64,000 nt of DNA from Loxodes magnus (Eukaryota; Ciliophora; Karyorelictea; Loxodida; Loxodidae). A model generated the notes under the pieces. It had not been told where the DNA came from and ran no database searches. It was given only the letters and a program-made list of their open reading frames with translations. Position 1 is the stretch's first letter, and every line of letters starts with the position of its first letter. The position numbers were made by a program, and so were the translations under genes. Of the stretch, positions 24,740-36,605 are shown in pieces. The stretch is from positions 106,170 through 170,169 of the forward strand of contig CAMPDV010000949.1 of NCBI GenBank assembly GCA_946699065.1, in the 5' to 3' direction.

Positions 24740-27560
24740 ATAAAATAATAACTAAATAGAGCTATTAAATTAATAGCTTAACTAAAACTAACTTTAATCA
24801 ACTAATATATCAAACATTTCCATAACTATTATTAGACTGTTACTTATAAAGGATTTAATAGATATACATTAATAAATATAAGAAAAAGGAGAGTAGTTTG
24901 TATAAAGAAAGCTATAATAAAGTATATATGTCTTTATTAAATCATTTTTAGTAAGCTATTAAATTAATTTACATCTAGTTATTTATTTAGGTACCAAGTA
25001 ATTAATTTTTAAGCCATTGATAAACCTATCTAACTATAAAATTATTGTATACTTATTTATAGGTTTAGATTTAAGAAACTTAATAGCCTTGTAATTAAGA
25101 AAATAAAAGTTAAAGTTAGAGTGTATAATCAGAAAGGTTTGTATTTATTTAATATCCTCTTTTTCTTTATGTATTAACATTTTAATATCTAAAATGATGT
25201 CTTCTATTATGTAGGTAATCTTTCCTTAAATTAAATAATGCAAAACTAAATGCCTTTTTCCTTATAACTAAATTTTAGAATTAGTTAGTATCTTAGACTT
25301 AGCTATAATTATCCTTAGGGTGCATATAGCAAAGAGTAAAGAATAAAATAGCTTATTTTTTAAGTAATTAAGTTATTTAAGCTTCTTAGGATTATCTAAA
25401 TAACCATTCACATCCTGCTTTCGTACTAAAGTGACTTTAATAGTTTATTAATTTGATTTGTATTGAGATACTAAATTAAAACATTAGAGAAAGATAAGTT
25501 CTTATTTTAAAATAATATTAGTTAAGAGCTTCTATTAAGACTTATGCTTTATAAGTCTATGTAGGTAGCTACTCTCAGTAAAAATACCATAGTTAGTTCT
25601 CTATGTTAGGAAATATTAAATGATGGGCATTGACGATTATACTTCTGTTGTATTGAATCCTGCTTAAATAAACTAATTAAAAGTATAGGAAATAAGTTAG
25701 TTAAAGATAAACTTAATTATATAGTTAAATACTTTAACCATATACAATCATTCTACTATCTAACTATCAAATGCATGAGAATATAAATTTAATAGAGATT
25801 AGATAGTTCAGTTATATATCTACTGGAATATATTTCATATATAACTACCTTTAACTCTATAACCTTTATAATACAAATATCACCCATTAGTTATTTCTAT
25901 CCTCATCAAATTAAGTTTAAATAAGAAAGAAAAGGAACAGCTAATCATTTATTTTAGATATAACATATAAATTTAAATACCAAGTTAGATACTTTATTAC
26001 CTCCATAATGTAAAATCAATAAAGTACCTACTATTATTTATACCCTTAAAACCCAGTATCTAGTAAAAAGTTCTCAGTTTAGGTTAATTAGAAATATAAA
26101 GGCTTTAGCATTAATAAAATACATACACTTACCTATATAAATAAATCAGTTATATATCATTTCTCTTATTTAAAAAGATTTCTAAATCTAAATTATTATT
26201 TTAATGATATAGTGTTAAGAACTTTCAAACCTTAGTGTTGAACATTAAATTAAAATTAAGTAAGGCTGCTAGAAAACTGAGTGTCTAATTAATAAAAATA
26301 AAGCTTTAAACTATTATTAAGTAATCTATCACTAAATGTTGGGTTATATAATCATGGAAAATTTAAATTCTCTCTAATAATTTCCTAAAATTTAAGCTAT
26401 ATAAAATAACAATTATTTTAATTCTTCAATCATAATCAAAGCAGTGATATATAAAAGGAACATTTATATTAAGAATAATAAAAAATAACTAAATAGTAAA
26501 TCAAAGCCTACAATAAAGATATAAGCTTTATAATCAATTTGAAAATGATAATTAACAAAGGAAATAATTAATTAAAATATATGTAGCCTCGTGAGTAAAA
26601 TAAATACCACTTGCTTTTTCTTTTAATCTTAATAAATTTAGAGTAACTAAATTAAAGAAAATGAAATTAATAAAACACAAAAATTAGAAAAAAGAAGCAA
26701 ATTAATTTAAAGGAAAAACTAAAATTGAATAAAATAAATGATGTACATTTATTATAATACTTATGAATAAAAATGCTATAACTACAAAAGTTAATTTATT
26801 ATATTTATGAACAATTTATAATATTTTTGAAGAATAGATCAATGCTAATATATTTATTCAAACTATTTTAAATCAAACAAAAGCTAGCATTCTATAGAGT
26901 TTAGATATTTTTATTATAATCTTGTAGATAAACATTTTCAAATTCTTTGTTGCGTTTTGTATTTAGTATGGAATTAATAAAAGAAATATTTATTATACTT
27001 CAAGATCATTATTTATAGATAAATAGGAAAAGAGATATAAATTTTGGTTAATATTTATTAAAGATTAAGTTCTCTTTAAGCAATAAAGGTTATAATAAAA
27101 TGTAGAATTTTATTAGTGAAGCAGAATACAGAAGAGGCATAAAATTAATTTGCATATTTTATTTGCTTAAAATTAAAAAAATCTATAATTAGGCTACAAC
27201 TCTTGCTGATCTAGAGAAATTAAAAAAAGAAAGATAAAAATTTTCTAACTATTAATTTTAATTAAGCAAATAAGAACTTAAAGAATTAACTAATTATCAT
27301 ATTAAAGCTTATATAGCAATAATAATAAATATAACTATATTCAAATAGAGCTTTGCTTTATTTGTTTAATTTTAAAAAGAGTTTATAAAATAAAGTTATA
27401 GTTAATAAAAGTATCTTAAAGAATGCTTATAAATTTCTTTTTATAATATAAACTCAAATCTATGATGTATGAAAAGTAAATTCATAAGAGAAATACATCA
27501 TAAAATAGACTAAATAAAATAATTAAGTGAGCATTCTTAATCCTTTGAAATACACTAATT
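24740..27560. other. AT-rich intergenic DNA upstream of the beta-helix gene
   Basis: Nearly 2.8 kb with no recognisable gene, RNA or repeat array. The first 1.8 kb lacks long A/T homopolymers; later parts are more A-rich. It should contain the promoter of the beta-helix gene on the minus strand, but no specific element could be identified. Confidence 0.5.
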
Positions 27561-27565
27561 AATAT

Positions 27566-28380
27566 TCTAATTAAATTAAATTAAATTAAATTAAATAATG
27601 TTCGCCTTTCAGCTTAATAAAATAATTTTTATGATATCACTCTCATTCTGAAACTCTTAGGTCTTCATTATTGTTTTTATTTGATTTTTTTTAGTTTAGT
27701 TTCTCTTCTTCTTGTATCTTTGTTCATTCTAAAAATAATTATTTTAAGTCTTCTTTATTCAAATATTACTAATGAATTTATTTTTCCCTCAATCATTCTT
27801 AAAATCAAGTTATTTGTTAATGTTTTTATTTTATGCTAGACCATGTTTTTTTAATCTTAAGATCAATATCTTCTAGGATTTATTTATTCTTTTTTGTTTC
27901 TTAATTTATTAATATTTGATTATATTCTAGCATTTCTTTTCAATTTTTCTCAATTTTTTATTAGTTTCATTGTTTATTGTATATTTATTATTTCCTTCTT
28001 TTCAGATTTATGTTTATGTGTAAGTTTTATAATGTTTCTTGTATCTGAAGACTGTTTTCTTATATAATTTATCTGTAATACTAGCAATCAAAGACGTGTT
28101 CAAATTTTTCTTATTGCTTACAAATACATAAAATTTACTCTTAATCAATGTGTCTATCTGAGAGATAGGCTCTAAAAAATATTAATTGCGTTATTAGTCT
28201 ATAAATTAATTTTTATTCTTTTATTAATTATTTGTTTGCTGTTATATAAGTAATTTTTTTAAATTTAGTCTCATTTTTATATTGTCTATAAATTATTTCG
28301 ATTGTTTTCATATCTTATATTCTCTATATTGTTTCCTTGAAATTTTTTTTGTATTTTTTTAAGATTTATTTATTTAACGT
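27566..28380 (-). mobile_element. 5'-truncated LINE 3' fragment with TTTAA tail
   Basis: On the minus strand the sequence encodes the C-terminal end of a LINE reverse-transcriptase protein: RLITQLIFFRAYLSDRHID, then CICKQQEKFEHVFDC (the C-x-C...H...C motif after the RT domain). A Lys/Gln-rich tail follows (ILEDIDLKIKKTWSSIKQK). It ends in about five TTTAA units (plus strand TTAAA, 27568-27597). Several Trp codons are TGA. Just before the tail is GC-TGAAAG-GC, reminiscent of the loop in the short elements. No target duplication was found. Only the 3' part is present, typical of 5' truncation during target-primed reverse transcription. Confidence 0.62.
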
Positions 28381-28400
28381 ATTTTTGATTTATAAAAAAA

Positions 28401-30859
28401 ATGGACATGTACAAAAATTCGCAAGATTTCTTTCTTAGCGACTCTTCTTTATCTAAAAATAAAGAAGCTGCTTTCTAAAGCGATGAGCATAGGCAGATGT
28501 TCAACTACTTTTATGAAATAGACATGGAATCGCTGCAACTTAAATCCGTTGATAGTATCATGATATTACTAAGAAATTTGCTAAAGAGCTGCAGTTAATG
28601 CCAAATTAATAGATATCTTCGAATTCCACTAAGACAGCTTGGCAATTCTTTAAAACGTGGACATTAATTGAAGACTAAACTCAAATATAGGAAATATACT
28701 TATAGGTAAAAAGACTAGCTTGTTACTTCAACCTCTACAATGGTATCTAAAATATCCTATATGCAGTAAGATACTTTAGATACTTAGGATATTTAAGATA
28801 TTTCTTTAATTAAAAACTAAAATTAAATTTAAATACAAAATTAATAAGAGACTATAAAAATTCAACAATTCAATACACAAAATAACATAAAAAGTCAATA
28901 GCAGATTTCAATAGACATTTAAACTGATTACTAAGAGAAGTTTGATATTACATACTTAACTGATCTTGAGATTTAAAAGGCGTAACTTTAAGAAAAAATT
29001 GCAAAATTAAAACATAAAATTTAAAGCAAGATAGAATAGGCAAATACTTTTGAAAATTAAAGGCTAAGTGAAAGCAAAAATCTTAAATTTCGAATTTAAA
29101 AACTCATAACTAAAAATAATTCTCTGTAAGAAAAGCTAATACATATCTATGAATAACACAATAAAGAAACTTTAAACATTAAATCACAATATAAAATACA
29201 CTTAGAATAATACCAAACTTATTTATTTAAAGCTAAAAAGTAAATTAAGAAAATTTAGAATAAAAATTAAATCTTAAGGCTTGATAATTAGTAGAAATAG
29301 TTAATGCTTTAGTCCAAATAATTTGTAAATAATGCTACAAATAAATAATAATCAATATAAACGAATACTGATCTTTCCTTAACTTAAATATAAGAATTGG
29401 AAACTTGGAGTTAACTTCTCACTTAGACTTAATAGCAAAGTATAGAAAAACAAGCTATGCTTCGTGAGGAGCTAATGAACATGACACAATCCTTTAAACT
29501 ACAAGATTAGGCAATACTTGCTTCCAAGTAAGAAGCCCAAAATATTAAAAACAACTTGGTTACTCAAATTTAATAATAATAATAGTAAACTAAATGTTAA
29601 AAAAATGTTTTGGCATATTCTGGACTTTCAACCAGTTCCTGCCGCCATTTTTTTAACTTGGATGGATACCACGACCATTTTTTTTATGTGGATGGTTGCC
29701 ACTGATTGCTTTCAAAAGAGCGCATAGACAGTTTTTATTTGTATATTCCTGTTGGAGTTATCCATAGAAAATTCAATGCTCTTCATGTTCTTTATTATAC
29801 CTTTTCATTTAATTTCTTTCATTCTCAGCATCTTCTTAATAAGTGGTAATTGGATTGGCAATATCAACATTATTTTTTAATCTTCTTTTGACTAATATGT
29901 TTTTTAAATAGCTTATTTTCAATATTTTCTAGTCTTTTAATTAAGTTATTATCATATCTAATTTCTTTCTGTTCTTAAACACTTCATAATGAAGTGAAAG
30001 TTTTTTCAATTTCCATCTTTGATGTACGTTAAGATTTTTATTGCGATTACATTCAAAGTTGTTCTTCCGTTATTACCATTAGCTTATTCTTAAGGATTTC
30101 CATTTCATTATTTTGCACGTCAATGTTTGTTGTAAGTTCCCGTATTAATAAGTCTTAATTATATATTGTTTCTTCGTATCTGGATATAATTTTTTACATT
30201 TGTTCGATCTTTTGTCGTAGTTCCTCTGAAATATCTGATTTAAATTCCTCAGCTTGCAAAGTTCTCATCATTATTTTACCTTATGAGTCGGAACTTAATT
30301 CTTCTTATTGTTTTTCTTTTTATCGAAGTACTTAAGCAGCCTTTTTCCGAGCATTTTTTATTTGATTTTTATTTAGTCTAATGTTCTGCTCCATCTTTTT
30401 TTTATTTTTCTGGTTACTCGAATTTAATTCATTCAAGCTGAATTGAGTAAATGTAATTTGAGACATAATGAAGTATAACAACATCTTAGGGAGGTAGAAG
30501 CTCTTAACTAAAATCTCAAAGGTGAAAATTTTCATTTATTAAGCAAAATAGATCAGATCGACTAAAAGGTACATTCACTCACAGTCAATTGCCAGTAACA
30601 ACAGGCTTAGTGTTAATTATTACAAAATGAGAATTATTAAATATCATAGGAACTGAGCTTTCAAAAAAATAAATATGCCAAATCAGTCAAAAGCATTTTT
30701 ACATAAACAATCACTCCTCAGGCATAGAATGAATAGACATAAATTGAAATTCAATTCAGCAACTAAATTCTCAAGCAACTATAACGACTTTAAATTCAAC
30801 TACTGGTACAGACTTATTATTTTTAGATCAATCTACCTAGTGCGACTTCGTTGAATTGA
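28401..30859 (+). CDS. coiled-coil protein gene split by a retroelement
   Basis: ATG at 28401 starts MDMYKNSQDFFLSDSSLSK and runs without a TGA for about 385 codons. After a globular N-terminus (MESLQLKSVDSIMILLRNLL) comes a long coiled coil (IQKAQLQEKIAKLKHKIQ, QELETWSQLLTQTQQQ, EELMNMTQSFKLQDQ). At codon 386 (LVTQIQ) it enters the retroelement at 29575-30410. Beyond the second target copy the frame resumes LVTRIQFIQAELSKCNLRHN, EVEALNQNLKGENFHLL. Deleting 854 bp (element plus one target) joins the two exactly in frame. A further shift is needed near 30.75 kb, so the end at TGA 30857-30859 is uncertain. Role unknown. Confidence 0.58.
29590..30394 (-). CDS. gag/ORF1-like coiled-coil CCHC protein, intact frame
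   Basis: ATG at 30394 opens MEQNIRLNKNQIKNARKKAA. A coiled coil follows (QKIEQMQKIISRYEETIYNQ, NEMEILKNKLMVITEEQL), then FIKRLENIENKL-like NLIKRLENIENKL, then the knuckle CWYCQSNYHLLRRC whose W is TGA. The C-terminus has FLWITPTGIYKQKL with W as TGG. The frame is continuous to the 3' hairpins with no clear stop, so the true end is unclear. Neighbours are the split host gene on the other strand. Likely RNA-binding packaging protein of the element. Confidence 0.65.
29620..29702 (-). other. 3'-terminal hairpins of family A copy 2
   Basis: CTGG-ACTTTCAA-CCAG (29620-29635) and GTGG-ATGGTTG-CCAC (29688-29702) are perfect. The middle structure (TGG-ATGGATA-CCA) has only three pairs here. Spacing and T-rich linkers match the copy at 6.8 kb. 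In element sense the terminal loop is TTGAAAGT. Confidence 0.55.
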
Positions 30860-32039
30860 AGTATACAAAGTTGTAGAATTTATATGATAAATTAAACAAA
30901 TAATTTGTCAATTAAGATATATAGAGTGTCTACTAAAGGCTTGTTTCGTGTTAATAAAAATAGTTTTGAGAAAAGGAAACACAAACCTGTTTAAAAATTA
31001 ATAGCAAAGATGCTTGAACATGAACAGAAAAAGGGAAATTAATAAGCAATTATAGTTAGACAAGAATCATGGAGTTAAAGAATTAGGTTATTTAGACTTA
31101 AAATTCTATCAATACTAAGGATGAAGGAACAATAACAGTAGTTACCAATCATTAGCTAGTTACTTCTTAACAAGAACTATAAATCACAAAATAGAATAAT
31201 GGAAAACTGTAAGAGTAATATAATTAATTAAACGGATTATATGTTTAACTCATGCAGGATTATGAGCATCAAGTAGAATTGAAGCTAAATGTTTATGCAT
31301 AAATTTCAGAAATATAGAGAAAATAATAAGATGTTAAAACTCAATCTTACTTGAAAGAAATAAAATGAAATGGTTCAATATAAACATTTTTAATTGATTA
31401 AATTTAAGAAGATTAACAGATTGAAATTTTAGAAAATTCAAATAATTAGACATCATATGTGATGAATTGGGATAGCCAAACAAAATTTGGAAAGAGAAGT
31501 TGAAGAGATGCCAAATTTAATCAAGACACTTTAAACTTAAAATAGTCAAAATTTGGGTTTAATGAAATAAATATCGAAGAGATTTTAAATAAATACGAAT
31601 TTAAAGACGCTTAACTAATTCAATTTATAAGGTCCAATAAATGATGAAATTAGAATCTTTTCACTTTAGTAGGCAATAGATTTATAACTTTATCTTGCAA
31701 ACTAAACCATGCTACGTGTGATGGAAATGAAATAGATATAAAAATCGATAATAAATCGAGCGAAAAGTACGATTCATTGACATTATTCATATAATAAGTT
31801 ACAGGTAATATATCAAAATTGCCCCAAATTGCTTAACATATAAATTCATCAAAATGAGAAGATTCTCTGTATTTATGAACCAGGAATAAAAGGAGGAGTT
31901 TTGACTTCATCATAAGAAATTCATCGACTTATAAAAAACGGAAATTATATAGTTAAAACGCTGCTATAAAGTGATTTTAGAATTAACTATATTGTCCTTT
32001 AAAAATAACTAAGACTCAAAGGAAGTGTAGAGAACAATG

Positions 32040-35000
32040 TAGAATAACCATAATAATGCAAACAAGAATTTGGGAATTAAGAAATAAAGATCCTATCGAT
32101 AAGCAAAGAGAGATAGGCATAATAAAGCTTGGACATATTAACATAAATGGAATTGGAAGCAAGCAATTAAACGTGGAAGAATTTATACAAAATAATGACT
32201 TAGACATTTTCTCAATTAATGAAACGTGATAAAAATAAGACTATCCTCCAATACTTATTAATGAATATAGGACCTATTTCAAGAACTCAGGAAAAGGAGG
32301 AGGAGTTTGCTTAATTGTTAGAGATTAACTTAATAGCACGGAATAGAATAACATATAACAATTAGCTCAAGAGAGGTTCGTTACAATCAAACTAGATAAT
32401 ATATTCATAACATCTTGTTACATACCAGATAACAGCAAGAGTGAAAATATAAAAGACGAAGCATATGAATATATAAATATATTCCTTAATTATTTTCCTG
32501 ACAACTCACATATATTATTAGGAGATTTTAACGCTCTACTATAAGGCTTTGGGGATAACCCTATTAACAACTATGACAATACAAATAGATTCTAAGAATT
32601 CATTCTCTAAAACGATTTATAAATAATAAACGATGCAAATATGAACGCATGCTTACATAAAGGGAATAAAAATATGTATTGCAACGATTATATTGTCATC
32701 AGTAATCACTTGAATATGAATTAATTTAGAAATTTTCAGGTTCATAATTATAGCTTATTTTCAGATCATATTCCATTCACAGTTGAATTTGTATATCATA
32801 CTCATCTTCAAACTGAAAAAATAAAAGTGAGAAAGCACAAAATAAGTAGACTGTAGGATCCTATTGATAGATTTATCTATTAGAATTAATTCAAAGATTA
32901 AGTAGAAGTATTCTTCCTAATTGATAGAGATAACTTAGAAGATTAGTACACTTATATTAGAGACTGTATTTAGAACAATGCAGATTAAGTTTTAGGCTCA
33001 TTTATCCCAGACCCGAAGTATAATAGACTTCCTAAGGACCTCACATAAAAATATATCGAAGCAAAGAGAGCAAATTAATTGTATAAAGAAACTTTAGCAT
33101 ATATAGGGAGGAATAACTAAGAAATCATTGATCTTCACTAAAGAGCGAACACATTATGAAAAAGCTTTTAGCATCATTTATGAAAATTTAAAAAACAAAA
33201 AGCCAAAAACAGATTCCTACTCCTCAATGAAACCACAAAAGATATGTTTTCTTAAGCAAAGAAAATACTTAACCCTAGACAAAGAAATTCGATGAACTTT
33301 AATAAGGAATTGAAGGATTAATTTGTAGAAGCATGGGAAAATTAGGTATTTAGCAAGCATTCAAATTTAACTAACCAATAGATTGAACTAAGTAACTAGA
33401 AAATAGATGCAATTTATGAAAATAACATAGAAATTCAAAATTAACCCTTTTCTTACTTATAAAATTTCGATCCTTTTACAATAGAAGAGATTACCTAACT
33501 TATAAGTCTAATTCCTAATGGTAAAGCAGCAGGGCCAGATGGAATTAAAGGAGAACTGCTAAAATATGCAGGATATTATCTAGCGTTGATGCTTCATTCT
33601 TTTATAAATAACATGCTTAGAATTGGAAGGATTCCCGAAGAGCTTAATACTTCTATCATAATCCCCATTTTCAAAAAAGGAAGTAAAGACGATTGAAAAA
33701 ACTGACGCCCTATTTCCCTTATCAACACTATTTTGAAATTATATGATAAGGCCCTTACGAAGAGACTCTACTCAATAATTTATGAAAGACAGTTAATCCA
33801 CTCAAACTAAATGGGGTTTATGAAGAACAAATAAACCACCTAATAAATATGAGTGATCCGATAAATCATAGATCTTTATCGAAAACAAGTGAAAGAAAAA
33901 ACTAAACTGATTGCAACTTTAATTGACGTAGAGAAAATGTTTGATTCTATTGAAAGAAGAATTCTTTTTAAATAACTAAGAAGAGTCAAATTACCACTAG
34001 GTCTCATCTTGGCTTTAGAATCATTTTATAATAACTTAACTACTTCCTTTATTATAGACGGAACAAATTCTAAGAAATTGAAATTTAGCAATGGAGTGAT
34101 GTAAGGAAGTTCACATGGACCTGTGCTTGCATTATTATACTATGACATTGTCGAGAAAAAAATGGATTAATCTCTTCGACTCTCAAAGAATTAACTTAAA
34201 AACCTAAAGAGAAAAGCGGCAAAAAAAATTTAGAAAAAACAATAGCAACGAGAGGAGTCAAGTTCGTCATCAGAAGGTAAAGTGATGGTAGGATCTATAG
34301 AGATAAGATAACCTAAAAACGAATCTGATCAAAAACTTTAAATTTAACTAGATCAAATGTAAAAATTAATTTCAAAGTATGAAGAAATAGCTTATAACTA
34401 AGGAGAAAAAATAAGGGAATTAATGAATAGCATAGAGGATTAAAACAACGAATTATTAATACTCAGAAGACAGCTCATTCAAAGCAATTTGATAACGGAA
34501 GAACAACTCTGAACTTAGTCACAATAAAACTTTAAATATGACACGAAAATGGAAATAGAAAAAATACCAATAGAATTAAAAACAGAATTGAATCCAGAAA
34601 AAGAAATGATTGCTACAAGTTTCATTAAAAGATTAGAAAATATAGAAAATAAATTATCATAAAAAAGAACGAAATAAAGACAATAATACAAACTTTGTTG
34701 ATGTTGCAAATCAAATCAACATATTTTAAAAAACTGTTGATAATGAAAGAAAATAAACGAATAAGAGCAGAAAAGAACATGGAGACAACTCAATAAACTA
34801 TGAATAACTCCAACAGGGATCTACAAATAAAAGCTTTTTGCAAGACCACTTGAACGGTTACAGTGGTAACCTTCCACTTAATAAAAAGGTCGTGGATCAC
34901 ACCCACGTTAAAAAAACTGTCCGCAGGAACTGGTTGCAATTCCAGAGAATGCAAAACTCTACTAACTTTAAGTATATTATTATTATTATTATTATTACTA

Positions 35001-36300
35001 TGGCATTGTCATTAGAAATATAGAAAACAAAGGAGAAATATTAGGATTCAGATGTGCTAATTTTAAGAATAGGTTCACTTGTAGAGGTTGAGCTGACGAT
35101 TTAATTTTATTATCGAACTCATAAAAAAATATGTAGTCACTTATTAATGAAGCAAACTCCATTTTCAATTAGACATTTCTTAAAATAAATGTCTCCAAAT
35201 GCGAAACGTTATAGTTTTAAAAAAAGAAAAGCAAAGAAACAAAACTAGACTTAAAAATAGGAGACCAAACAATAATTTAGAAACAGCAAGTCACATATTT
35301 AGGGGTGATCCTTCACCAAAAGAAAAATCTAATTAACCATTGCAAATACGTTGCTGCAAACTATCTTTCAGCAATTAAAAAGGCAGTATTTGCATTATCA
35401 AGATATAGAAACGTAACACCTTGAAATTTCAAAATGCTTTGTAGACTGTTCACGCTTCCTAAAGCAGAATACGGTGGGGACTTAATACCTTGGACTGTGT
35501 AGTATGGAATAAATGGAATCTTGAAAAGAATTGAAAAGAGCATGAGGTTAATAGCCAGAAAAGCCTTTTAATCAGTAGGAAATACGTTTAATGAATCTGC
35601 TTTGTAGACCTCAACTGGATGGCATTCAAACACATGATGGCTCTTACGTATTTCAGGTTTTTCTTTAAGATTAGAAATGAAAGCTAAAATCAACGTTTCT
35701 CATCTATTGGATATTGTTTGAGAATAATTATAAAGAGGGATATCAATATTATGATTAAGTTTAGAAGCTGGCCTCATTTTATAAAATAGAAATTGATAAC
35801 AAAGAGCACAATAACAACTTAACTTAATTCCATAGATATGTGTAGGCCTAAATATAAAAGACATATTCTGAATTAGCTCTTTCAAGATTCAGCAGAATGC
35901 CTACTGCAAAAATATATACTGAACAATTTTAAAACCCAAGATAATTCCCTCTAATTAAATACACGAAATTAAACAAAAAATATTTGAAAGAAATAATCTT
36001 GCATCTATAAGATTAGAAGCCAGTCTTACGCATTTCGAAAGACTTTGAAAGATCGAAATTATATTATTGAAAACACTTTTTGTATATGCGGAGAATATAA
36101 AACTCTTCAACAAGCAATGGAATGAATATATTACATTGATATAAGAGAATGATTGATCTTCAAAATTGGTTAATGTGATATTTTGAAACTAATAAATTAA
36201 GATTAACTATATATAAACTCCCTTAATAAGAAAAAAAAAGAAATAGTGGATGAATAAATAAAATTATCATTCAAATGTTTATCAAAAGGAGGCGAGAAAT
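32040..36300 (+). CDS. LINE endonuclease-reverse transcriptase (split by nested insertion)
   Basis: Endonuclease signatures are GHININGIGSKQLNVEEF, SINETW (W = TGA 32227-32229), GDFN (32521-32532) and SDH (32761-32769). RT signatures are NGKAAGPDGIKGELLKY, DWKNWRPISLIN (both W are TGA, 33694-33696 and 33703-33705), motif A LIDVEKMFDSIER (Asp at 33925) and motif B GVMQGSSHGPVLALLYY. Motif C reads GWADDLILL (35086-35100 onward; the usual YADD has W from TGA), and VTYLGVIL follows. A C-terminal CICGEY lies near 36.08 kb. The insertion of 858 bp (element plus target) is a multiple of three, so the flanks share a frame. Catalytic Asp residues are present, but the copy cannot work while split. Confidence 0.75.
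34162..34978 (+). CDS. gag/ORF1-like coiled-coil CCHC protein
   Basis: ATG at 34162 opens MDQSLRLSKNQLKNLKRKAA, then REESSSSSEGKVMVGSI and a coiled coil (GEKIRELMNSIEDQNNELL). FIKRLENIENKLSQK follows, then the knuckle CWCCKSNQHILKNC (C-x2-C-x4-H-x4-C; W is TGA). LWITPTGIYKQK has W as TGA where the 29.6-kb copy has TGG. The frame is continuous to the hairpins. The family relationship is seen directly; RNA binding is inferred from the knuckle. Confidence 0.65.
34862..34945 (+). other. 3'-terminal hairpin array of family A copy 3
   Basis: Three perfect inverted repeats: AGTGG-TAACCTT-CCACT (34862-34878), CGTGG-ATCACAC-CCACG (34891-34907) and CTGG-TTGCAATT-CCAG (34930-34945). The order and spacing match the two other family A copies although the loops differ. 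The ATT tail follows about 30 bp later. Confidence 0.6.
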
Positions 36301-36605
36301 TTTATTACAATATAAAGAAAAAGAGCAATACGAGAAATAATAAAAAGAAGCAAATCTAAGAATAGAAAATTTTAATAAAGAGAATAAGAATAAAAAAAAC
36401 AAGAAAAAAAAGAATAAGACATTCAAAAAAATTAGATGAAAAATAATGTTTAAGATGAAGATGGAACGAAGAGAAAAAGGATATCGAAGATGAAAAGAAA
36501 AAGATTGATTAAAGAAAATAAAAAAAATAAAGTAAGCTTAAAAATAATAAAGAACGAAGATACTTAAAAACAAAATAAAAAAATAGAAAATAGGATAAGA
36601 AGAGC

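Larger units (their letters stand above)
29575..30410 (-). mobile_element. short non-LTR-like retroelement, family A copy 2 (best preserved)
   Basis: An 836-bp element on the minus strand between 18-bp targets TGGTTACTCRAATTTAAT (29557-29574 and 30411-30428, one mismatch). Its 3' tail in element sense is ATT repeats (plus strand TAATAATAATAAT at 29571 onward). It lies inside the coiled-coil gene. It encodes an intact gag-like ORF and carries the terminal hairpins at 29620-29702. No other protein is encoded. Confidence 0.8.
34153..34995 (+). mobile_element. short non-LTR-like retroelement, family A copy 3, nested in the LINE
   Basis: An 843-bp element on the plus strand, between 15-bp targets TACTATGRCATTGTC (34138-34152 and 34996-35010, one mismatch). 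The 3' tail is a run of ATT repeats (34978-34995). It sits in the LINE RT between motif B (..LLYYDIV) and motif C. The insertion shows that family A moved after this LINE copy arrived. Confidence 0.82.
31000..36605 (+). mobile_element. APE-type LINE (non-LTR retrotransposon), interrupted by a nested element
   Basis: The region from about 32.0 kb carries an apurinic-type endonuclease followed by reverse transcriptase and a C-terminal Cys motif, the order of APE-clade LINEs. The 5' limit is unclear: upstream coding-like segments (31.5-32.0 kb, e.g. ILCIYEPGIKGGVLTSS) occur in shifted frames and could be ORF1 or host sequence. The 3' end runs through a Lys-rich stretch into the 42-bp satellite. 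The element at 34153-34995 splits the RT between motifs B and C. Confidence 0.75.

Noticed and set aside
32016..32207. Minus-strand 63-residue ORF
   Set aside because: It is the antisense shadow of the LINE endonuclease coding sequence.
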